A DNA stretch of 11,635 bases from Holosporales bacterium (lineage in GTDB: Bacteria; Pseudomonadota; Alphaproteobacteria; BNTO01). The DNA is taken from NCBI GenBank assembly GCA_031273545.1, contig JAISRQ010000037.1, positions 1 to 11,635 of the forward strand, in the 5' to 3' direction. Every line of letters starts with the position of its first letter. The stretch's first letter is position 1. The notes beneath the pieces were generated by a model that was given only the letters and a program-made list of their open reading frames with translations, searched no databases and was not told the DNA's origin. The position numbers and the translations under genes were made by a program. Shown one piece after another: positions 6,277 through 11,635 of the stretch.

Positions 6277-6304
6277 ATAGTAAGCGTCCTATTGTCCTTG
6301 TCAA
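6277..6304 (-). promoter_or_regulatory. Sigma70-like promoter candidate pointing into the 3' end of rho
   Basis: On the minus strand, TTGACA (plus positions 6299-6304) is followed after 16 bases by TACTAT (6277-6282). The -35 is a perfect consensus and the -10 matches four of six. A transcript would start near 6270 and run antisense through the rho-hydrolase gap into the end of rho. No credible ORF follows. The 6108-6346 gap otherwise holds only a doubtful 49-codon plus-strand frame (6119-6268) without a ribosome-binding site, and no clear terminator hairpin. Confidence 0.35.
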
Positions 6305-6346
6305 AAGTTATCAAATATTGGTGGCTACAATTAGCACGAGGTGATA

Positions 6347-7951
6347 TTACTTCTTGAATATCTTATCCCCCTCCCTCAGTTGACTGATTTCTACTCCGGT
6401 TACCGTTCCTGTCTTTTTATCTGTTACAAAATAGACGTTACAATAATCGTCGTCGCAAAAATTACTAGACAACTCGTTCGGATCAAGTTCGAATACAGGG
6501 CCGCCAATGTGCTTTAATGGTATATTTCTCTTCCGGTAATTTATCCACAATGTATCGTTCTTTTCTTTAACGGACAAAGTTCCGTATAAGTCGTTTTTAT
6601 ATTCTCCGATAACCAAATTTGACTTTATTGCTGGGCCAAGCACATAGCTATCGTACTGACTTTTGATAAACTTTTTTGTGCGCAAATGTTTTTTCAGGAT
6701 GGCCGCACTCCAGTCATTATCCGAAAACCCAAAATACATATCCAAAAATTGATATGTCAGCGCCTCTGGCAATAAGTTCGTCGAATTGGACCCATAATTA
6801 CTAAAAATGACAATTCCTACCTTATGCTCGGGGACTGCGAACCATATACTGCGCCACCCTGTTCCAGCCCCCATATGAGACAATGCACGGATAAAACGCT
6901 CATTTTCGCCATATTGCATCCCAAACATGCCGTTTCCGTAGTAAAAACTCTTCTTTTTCATGCGCACTACAGGAAATTGAATATTGTCATCGCGAATGTG
7001 CCCAATGGATATTTGCGGCGAGGACATTGTTTGCCATGCACGCTCAGAAAACAGGCGCTCCCCTTTGTGTGGCCCAAACTCAATTACCCCGCCGTTTATG
7101 AGGCACGCCACTAGCTTTATGTAATCGCGAGTGCAGGAGTGGACGCCGGACGTTCCGCTAAACACGTACTGATATTTAGAATTGGACACAACGACTTGAT
7201 CGTGAACGCGACGGTGCCCACAAACAGTAGACATTTGCTGACGGTCTTTTTTGAAGAACTGAAGTATCCTCGCCCAAATTCCAGGAAGATCTGGCCCCAC
7301 AGAGGAACGTTGCATCTCAAGCTTTTCAAAAATATATTCATTCATCAAAACGTCAAGCGACTTTCCTGTTACTTGTTCCACAAGCAGTCCTGCAATTCCT
7401 ACAAATACGTTTTGGTATCCATATTTTTCTCCAACGGGGTACTTTAACGGGATCATGCCGAGGATATCTATGATTTCCTTTTGTGAGTAATCCAAGTGGG
7501 AAAACGTATCCCCAGAGAAGGGAGGCAACCCAATGCAGTGGGAGATTAAGTGCTTGACTTTTACTTTCGCAGTAGTTTCTTTATCGCCAATTTTGAACCA
7601 CGGAATATAGTCGGTCACTTTGTCTTCTAGCGATATTTTCCCTTCGTCCACTAATTTTTGTAAAACGGAAACCGTAATGACCTTGGAACATGACATTATA
7701 CAGAAAATAGAATCTTCGGTGATTGGGTCGTTTCCTCCAACTTTACTAACTCCGTTGCTTATAAATGTGACTTGGCCATTTTCTATTATCGCAATCGCAA
7801 CACCTGGGGCTTTCCACGATTCTCTAGCTTTTTTGACATATTCCTTGTATTGAGGAAGTATTTCCGCAACCGTCTTATGCGTAATTGTGGCGAAAGCGTT
7901 ATTAAATAAAAGTGTAAATAGTAGGAAACAAATATGGATAATCGATTTCAT
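6347..7951 (-). CDS. Secreted serine hydrolase, beta-lactamase / class C PBP-like family
   Basis: 534 aa. A signal peptide (MKSIIHICFLLFTLLFNNAFA, cut after residue 21) sends it to the periplasm. The beta-lactamase-related fold shows the catalytic S-x-x-K as S87-C-S-K90 (in CIMSCSK), the second motif Y-x-N as Y179-Q-N181, and a third-motif equivalent HMG at 359-361. The family includes class C beta-lactamases, D-aminopeptidases, DD-peptidases and esterases; substrate cannot be told from sequence, and resistance should not be assumed. The C-terminal ~100 residues (LGPAIKSNLVIGEYKNDLYG onward) look like the small beta-barrel add-on found after this fold in many such hydrolases; it contains a CDDDYC pair of cysteines that might form a disulphide. 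The gene is monocistronic by appearance and convergent with rho. The start is chosen for its signal peptide; the ribosome-binding site is weak. Confidence 0.92.
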   Translation of the reverse strand: MKSIIHICFLLFTLLFNNAFATITHKTVAEILPQYKEYVKKARESWKAPGVAIAIIENGQVTFISNGVSKVGGNDPITEDSIFCIMSCSKVITVSVLQKLVDEGKISLEDKVTDYIPWFKIGDKETTAKVKVKHLISHCIGLPPFSGDTFSHLDYSQKEIIDILGMIPLKYPVGEKYGYQNVFVGIAGLLVEQVTGKSLDVLMNEYIFEKLEMQRSSVGPDLPGIWARILQFFKKDRQQMSTVCGHRRVHDQVVVSNSKYQYVFSGTSGVHSCTRDYIKLVACLINGGVIEFGPHKGERLFSERAWQTMSSPQISIGHIRDDNIQFPVVRMKKKSFYYGNGMFGMQYGENERFIRALSHMGAGTGWRSIWFAVPEHKVGIVIFSNYGSNSTNLLPEALTYQFLDMYFGFSDNDWSAAILKKHLRTKKFIKSQYDSYVLGPAIKSNLVIGEYKNDLYGTLSVKEKNDTLWINYRKRNIPLKHIGGPVFELDPNELSSNFCDDDYCNVYFVTDKKTGTVTGVEISQLREGDKIFKK

Positions 7952-7982
7952 TATGGTGTATGTTTGTGATCGCCTTTTCTCA

Positions 7983-7991
7983 AGTATAGCA
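7983..7991 (-). promoter_or_regulatory. Extended -10 promoter of the serine hydrolase gene
   Basis: The minus strand reads TGCTATACT, an extended -10 (TGn plus a 5-of-6 TATAAT match), 32 bases before the start codon. No good -35 is present, as is common with extended -10 promoters. The predicted 5' leader is about 25 bases. Confidence 0.5.
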
Positions 7992-8059
7992 TTGTCATGG
8001 GTGAGTAATCTAGAGTAAAAGTTTGTAGCGGCTTAGCTTCATTTAGGTGATTCATTAAA

Positions 8060-8100
8060 ATGTGTCGCATGCTCTTATGAGGATAGTGAGATGTGTCGCA
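8060..8100. repeat. 10-bp direct repeat upstream of the hydrolase promoter
   Basis: ATGTGTCGCA occurs at 8060-8069 and again at 8091-8100, 31 bp apart start to start, which is close to three helical turns. The pair lies roughly 70-115 bp upstream of the hydrolase -10 box and downstream of the next minus-strand gene, so it could be a tandem binding site. No regulator is identified. Confidence 0.4.
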
Positions 8101-8129
8101 GCTACTCTACAGGGAAGGGCCGTAAGCTT

Positions 8130-8151
8130 CAGGAGGTCATTCCGCCTCCTG
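8130..8151 (-). terminator. Hairpin after the small exported-protein gene
   Basis: CAGGAGG (8130-8136) and CCTCCTG (8145-8151) form a perfect 7-bp, GC-rich stem with an 8-base loop, 16 bases past the stop codon of the minus-strand gene. There is no T-tract on either side, so it may be a Rho-associated 3' stabiliser rather than an intrinsic terminator. Confidence 0.45.
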
Positions 8152-8167
8152 TTGCACTCCAGTCGTC

Positions 8168-8875
8168 CTATCGCACTGCCATGTAATAGTTGTTGGATGA
8201 TGAACTGGGTTGGGGGGCTGCCTCAGTCCTCTGTTGCGCATGTGGCGGACCCATCCACCTTTTATATAGGTCGAGCCAGTTGTCACCCACTCCAATCGCA
8301 TAGCAATGCAAAAAGATGGGGACGTACCGGCACAACATTTCATTCTCGGCACTAAGTGGTAATCCATCCGCTATGAGACTGGTAAGTATTACTTGCCGCT
8401 CTTGATGTGCCTTCAGTAGGTCTGCAGGAAAATCCTCATTGTCTGTTATCTCGCCAGCATATTCAAGATCTTCCATGAAGACTAGAACCTGCCGTTCGCC
8501 ATCCTCAGTAAGTGGCGTTCCATCTGCAGTGATACGGTCTACCGTTGCTTGTATGTCGAGACGTGCCTCCGCAAAATTTCTAGGAAGGTTATACGTGTCG
8601 TTTGGCTGTGCTTCTAGGAGAACTTCTATATCCTCTTCTCCATAACGATATTTTTTATTGATACGCCGAATCATCTCTGTTGTATTCGCGCTAAGCAGCA
8701 CTTCGTCCATAACGAGACGGTTTGGTGCATTGTTATGTACCTCTTCAATATTTATAGGAGGGTTGTGTGCGTTGTTTTGTTGTGCCATTGGTAGGTTTCC
8801 TACGTTGTTCTCCAGGTTAGCATTCCCTGTGTTTGTGCTGGCTAGGGCTATTAGTAACGGAACCATATTTTTCAT
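8168..8875 (-). CDS. Small exported protein of unknown function with an internal duplication
   Basis: 235 aa from ATG 8875; I do not recognise a family. This start is preferred over an upstream TTG (8905) because AAAGGA sits 10 bases ahead of it and because it begins a short signal peptide (MKNMVPLLIALASTNTGNA, likely cut after residue 19). The mature N-terminus is Asn-rich and probably disordered (20-52). A helical, acidic region follows, in which ITADGTPLTEDGE (115-127) and LIADGLPLSAENE (167-179) form an internal repeat; residues 68-88 may be a third, weaker copy. The C-terminal part has three cysteines or tryptophans in CRYVPIFLHCYAIGVGDNWL and ends in a Ser/Asn-rich tail. It is divergent from argS and followed by a hairpin. 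An envelope or host-directed role is conceivable but not shown. Confidence 0.75.
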   Translation of the reverse strand: MKNMVPLLIALASTNTGNANLENNVGNLPMAQQNNAHNPPINIEEVHNNAPNRLVMDEVLLSANTTEMIRRINKKYRYGEEDIEVLLEAQPNDTYNLPRNFAEARLDIQATVDRITADGTPLTEDGERQVLVFMEDLEYAGEITDNEDFPADLLKAHQERQVILTSLIADGLPLSAENEMLCRYVPIFLHCYAIGVGDNWLDLYKRWMGPPHAQQRTEAAPQPSSSSNNYYMAVR

Positions 8876-8921
8876 ACGCTGTTTATCCTTTATAAAACTT
8901 CTCAACCGGCTTCACGTTACT

Positions 8922-8949
8922 ATAGTAGAGATAAAAAGAACACAGCCAA
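8922..8949 (-). promoter_or_regulatory. Candidate promoter of the small exported-protein gene
   Basis: On the minus strand TTGGCT (plus 8944-8949) is followed after 16 bases by TACTAT (8922-8927); both match four of six consensus bases. The start would be near 8915, giving a leader of about 40 bases with the AAAGGA ribosome-binding site in it. Confidence 0.35.
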
Positions 8950-8955
8950 AAGTGT

Positions 8956-8971
8956 GTTGACATGTGTCAAC
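8956..8971. promoter_or_regulatory. Inverted repeat (operator-like) in the divergent gap before argS
   Basis: GTTGACA and TGTCAAC are perfect 7-bp arms separated by TG. The left arm contains the consensus -35 hexamer of the argS-directed promoter candidate, and the site lies seven bases upstream of the -35 candidate of the opposite gene, so a bound dimer could affect both promoters. Its regulator, if any, is unknown. Confidence 0.4.
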
Positions 8972-8984
8972 GCAACTATTGAAT
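8957..8984 (+). promoter_or_regulatory. Candidate promoter of argS
   Basis: A perfect TTGACA (8957-8962), a 16-base spacer and TTGAAT (8979-8984; four of six). The start would be near 8991, about 50 bases before the argS ATG. Confidence 0.4.
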
Positions 8985-9041
8985 CTCTTGCTTCTTTACA
9001 ATAACATTACAGGAGAGTCGCTAATTCCTTTCATGTCATAA

Positions 9042-10772
9042 ATGTCTCTTATTAAATCCATTAAAGCAAAAATTGAGTCAGCAATCCGCGAGCTTGGGGA
9101 TGTTGATGCCTCTGCAGCGCAACTTGACCTTTCAAAAGACCCTGCTCACGGAGAGCTCTCAACGAATGCAGCAATGGTTTTGTGTAAACCTTTCGGCTTA
9201 GCTCCGCGCGTCTTAGCTGAGCGATTGGCCGAAAAAATACGCCAATTCGAGGAAATATCTAACGTAGAAATTGCTGGTGCAGGGTTTATTAATATGACGC
9301 TTAAGCCAGCTGTTTGGACTAATGAATTAAAAGAAATTGTTCGTTTAGGGGCAAACTATTCTCAAAGCAACTTAGCCAATGGTGAGTCCGTACATGTGGA
9401 GTTCGTGTCCGCTAATCCTACAGGGCCAATGCATGCTGGGCACGTGAGGAACGCCGTCCTTGGAGACACAATCGCGTCCCTCCTCAGCAAAGTTGGGTAT
9501 AAGGTCTACAGGGAATATTACATAAATGACGCGGGCTCTCAGATTGATTGCTTGGCGCGTTCCGTATATTTGCGCTACACAGAAGCCTTGGGCGAGACGC
9601 TCCCTGCAAATGCGTTTGATGGCGACGTATACCCAGGGGCTTACTTGATTCCAATAGGCCAGCACATTGCGTCATTACATAAGGACAAGTGGCTTGGCAA
9701 GGAGGAAAGCGTATGGATGCCAACCTTCCGAGAGCTAGCTGTAGACGCGATGATGGACCTGATTCGCAAAGACTTGAATGAGCTTGGCGTTGTTATGGAT
9801 TGCTATACATCAGAGAAATCCCTAACAGGACAAATAGCACAAGTACTTGAAACGTTAGAAAAGAATGGCGACGTATATACCGGAGTACTTGCACCACCAA
9901 AAGGAAAGCCGATTGATGACTGGGAAGAGCGCCCGCAAACGCTGTTTCGCTCCACAAAGTATGGGGATGAGGTTGACCGGCCTTTGCGTAAGTCTGATGG
10001 GTCGTGGACGTACTTTGCTGGGGATATCGCGTATCATCTGGATAAGTACAAGCGCGGCTTTACGAAGATGATAAATGTGCTTGGCGAGGATCATTGTGGG
10101 TACGTAACGCGGCTAAAGGCGGCTGTGGCGGCTATTACAAATGGAAAAGCGACGCTCGACGTGAAATTGTTTCAAATCGTGAATTTTTTCGAAAACGGTG
10201 TTCCAGTAAAAATGTCTAAGCGAGCTGGGACATTTATTACTTCGGAGGACATTGTCGGGCGCGTAGGAAAGGATGCGACGCGCTTTATGATGATTTCGCG
10301 ACATCATGGAACTGTTCTTGATTTTGATTTTCAAAAGGTATTGGAACTATCCCAGGATAACCCTGTTTTTTATGTTCAGTATGCTCATGCGCGCATTTGC
10401 TCAGTGTTTCGTAATGCTAAGGCGTCATTCCATGATTTAACAGAAGAGGCAATAAAGAACTTGGATCCAGTGGATGTTCTTACTTCGGTACACGAAATCG
10501 CCATCATAAGGCGTTTAGCTAACTGGGGGCAAGTGATTGAGCAAGCTGCGATTAGCCAGGAACCACACAGGATCACGAATTATTTGTGCGCCTTGGCTGG
10601 TGAGTTTCATAGTTTGTGGAATCATGGCAAAGAGTCGACGCAATTGCGCTTTATCGATGCGAACGACGAGCTCAGGACGCGGAATAAGCTGTTTTTGTTG
10701 AGCGGAGTTGCAACTGTGCTTAGAGATGGATTAGAATTACTGGGGATTACGCCTGTTGAGGAAATGCGATAA
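9042..10772 (+). CDS. argS: Arginyl-tRNA synthetase (ArgRS)
   Basis: 576 aa, the usual bacterial length. This cytoplasmic class I synthetase charges tRNA-Arg with arginine using ATP; one substrate, tRNA-Arg(ACG), is encoded in this window. The N-terminal tRNA-binding domain (1-110) has DPAHGELSTNAAM; the HIGH motif is HAGH (131-134, within SANPTGPMHAGHVRNAVLGD) and the KMSKS motif is KMSKR (390-394). The C-terminal DALR anticodon-binding domain follows from about 450 (YVQYAHARICSVFRNA). All core motifs are intact. An in-frame TAA directly precedes ATG 9042, so no earlier start is possible. The nearest Shine-Dalgarno-like AGGAG lies 26 bases upstream, too far for normal use. Only 40 bases separate argS from the next gene, suggesting co-transcription. 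Confidence 0.98.
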   Translation: MSLIKSIKAKIESAIRELGDVDASAAQLDLSKDPAHGELSTNAAMVLCKPFGLAPRVLAERLAEKIRQFEEISNVEIAGAGFINMTLKPAVWTNELKEIVRLGANYSQSNLANGESVHVEFVSANPTGPMHAGHVRNAVLGDTIASLLSKVGYKVYREYYINDAGSQIDCLARSVYLRYTEALGETLPANAFDGDVYPGAYLIPIGQHIASLHKDKWLGKEESVWMPTFRELAVDAMMDLIRKDLNELGVVMDCYTSEKSLTGQIAQVLETLEKNGDVYTGVLAPPKGKPIDDWEERPQTLFRSTKYGDEVDRPLRKSDGSWTYFAGDIAYHLDKYKRGFTKMINVLGEDHCGYVTRLKAAVAAITNGKATLDVKLFQIVNFFENGVPVKMSKRAGTFITSEDIVGRVGKDATRFMMISRHHGTVLDFDFQKVLELSQDNPVFYVQYAHARICSVFRNAKASFHDLTEEAIKNLDPVDVLTSVHEIAIIRRLANWGQVIEQAAISQEPHRITNYLCALAGEFHSLWNHGKESTQLRFIDANDELRTRNKLFLLSGVATVLRDGLELLGITPVEEMR

Positions 10773-10812
10773 CGATTCGATTATGGGCATATGACGATTA
10801 TAAAGGGCGGTT

Positions 10813-11635
10813 ATGAGATTGTTTGGGCAAAAGGAGAAAGACTCAGGCTACTTTTTCGAAAGTAGTGACGATGTGGATCCTTGGGAGTCCCCTACTGTAA
10901 GTTTTTTTAAGGACAAGAAACTCAAGAAAAGCAAGTTTAAAAACACTCCATCATTGGATAGGGAAAATCTTCGGGAATTGTCGTTTTCGGAGTTGGACGC
11001 TTCATATGATCGGATTACTCAGATGCGTCCAGGCGGGGCAGAGGATGATTTGCTTCAGGGCCGAAGAGCGCCTTCCGGGAGGGATTTGCATGCTCAAGGG
11101 TATGGTCCTGGGAGAGCGACAGCTGGGCAGCGGGATACTACGCCGGCAGGGTATCAGGAGCAGGGGAGGTCCCAGGGGTATCCAGATCAGGGGCGTGCTT
11201 CACCGGGACAAGGGTATCCGGATCAGCGTGATATGTTGTCTGTTGGTTATCCAGAGCAAGGGAGTCCTCAGGGATACCAGGAGCAGGGACGGCCCCAAGG
11301 ATATCAGGATAAGCGGCGTAGTTCGCCGGGACAAGGGTATCCGGAGCAGGGGGACTTAAACATAAAAATCAACCCTAATCAGCGTCTTTTTGACATATAC
11401 ACGAGTGATTTAGACCAAGAAATTGGCGTTGACCATTCTGTCTATGATCCGTATCTAAAAGGCGAGGAAGAGCTTCCTCCGTTCATTCGTACTCGTGATG
11501 TTCCACCTGTAGTAGGGGGTCAGCCGGGGTCATCATATCCTCAAGGGCAAGTTCCGCCATCATATCAGCAGGAGCAGGCACTTAGGCAAGAGCAGGCTTA
11601 CCCTAGAGAACAGGCATATCCGCAGGAGCAGGCAC
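10813..11635 (+). CDS. Low-complexity Gly/Gln/Tyr/Pro repeat protein, N-terminal part; possible SPOR-domain protein
   Basis: 274 codons are visible and the frame is still open at the right edge. It opens MRLFGQKEKDSGYFFESSDD with a charged, non-repetitive first 90 residues, then a GYPEQG-type repeat (about residues 97-180), a less repetitive stretch (DLNIKINPNQRLFDIYTSDL, later LPPFIRTRD), and a second array of Q-E-Q-A-Y-P repeats running to the edge. There is no signal peptide or membrane segment so far. In many alphaproteobacteria the gene after argS encodes a SPOR (peptidoglycan-binding) protein with a disordered Pro/Gln-rich region before the C-terminal SPOR domain; the position and composition fit, but the diagnostic domain would lie outside the window. 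Start ATG 10813 follows a weak AAGGGCGG; an in-frame upstream ATG (10783) runs into a stop. Confidence 0.75.
   Translation, partial: MRLFGQKEKDSGYFFESSDDVDPWESPTVSFFKDKKLKKSKFKNTPSLDRENLRELSFSELDASYDRITQMRPGGAEDDLLQGRRAPSGRDLHAQGYGPGRATAGQRDTTPAGYQEQGRSQGYPDQGRASPGQGYPDQRDMLSVGYPEQGSPQGYQEQGRPQGYQDKRRSSPGQGYPEQGDLNIKINPNQRLFDIYTSDLDQEIGVDHSVYDPYLKGEEELPPFIRTRDVPPVVGGQPGSSYPQGQVPPSYQQEQALRQEQAYPREQAYPQEQA
11149..11352 (+). repeat. In-gene duplication within the GYPEQG repeat region
   Basis: Two copies of a 27-codon block, starting at 11149 and 11272 (123 bases, 41 codons apart), are alike at about 20 of 27 residues; each runs from GYQEQGR through SPGQGYP. Smaller GY(P/Q)(E/D)QG units occur within and between them. 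This indicates stepwise duplication in multiples of codons. Confidence 0.7.

Noticed and set aside
6063..6314. 83-codon minus-strand frame after rho
   Set aside because: Its start overlaps the only promoter-like sequence that could express it, it overlaps the end of rho, and its composition is unremarkable.
8658..8960. 100-codon plus-strand frame with hydrophobic stretches before argS
   Set aside because: Antisense to the N-terminal part of the exported-protein gene, which has the better start, ribosome-binding site and signal peptide.

Overview
The window reads as a stretch of bacterial chromosome, most likely from a host-associated alphaproteobacterium. Obg, Rho and ArgS look alphaproteobacterial in wording, and argS is followed by a low-complexity gene where many alphaproteobacteria carry a SPOR-domain gene. 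The group (perhaps Holosporales-like) is inference; no rRNA or other decisive marker is present. Housekeeping genes are interspersed with secreted or repeat-rich accessory genes and sizeable non-coding gaps, as expected of a reduced, rearranged genome.

Layout, left to right: (1) 1-559, minus: the N-terminal part of an Rpn/PD-(D/E)XK nuclease-family protein, cut by the left edge. (2) 841-1836, plus: the ribosome-assembly GTPase Obg, divergent from the nuclease, with a 14-bp perfect palindrome in between. (3) A poorly coding gap, tRNA-Gly(CCC) at 2134-2207, and an AT-rich gap. (4) 2508-3920, plus: a secreted Pro/Gln/Tyr-rich protein with a QDPYG repeat array. Its 3' end runs into a degenerate tandem array of ~30-bp units (3894-4162). 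(5) 4187-4519, minus: a HesB/IscA-like protein with an unusual cysteine arrangement. (6) tRNA-Arg(ACG), then a strongly structured leader and rho (4839-6107). (7) 6347-7951, minus: a secreted serine beta-lactamase-like hydrolase, convergent with rho. (8) 8168-8875, minus: a small exported protein of unknown function. (9) argS (9042-10772), divergent from it across an inverted repeat that contains a consensus -35 box. (10) 10813-11635, plus: the start of a second low-complexity repeat protein, cut by the right edge and probably co-transcribed with argS.

No complete multi-gene system (CRISPR, toxin-antitoxin, prophage or secretion locus) is visible. The core genes serve translation (two tRNAs, ArgS, Obg) and transcription termination (Rho); the rest are exported or repeat-rich proteins that could act at the envelope or host interface. 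The observations most worth following up are the rho leader with two mutually exclusive hairpins, the 30-bp minisatellite, the HesB-like protein that lacks the canonical first cysteine but has four clustered C-terminal cysteines, and the two Pro/Gln/Tyr/Gly repeat proteins.
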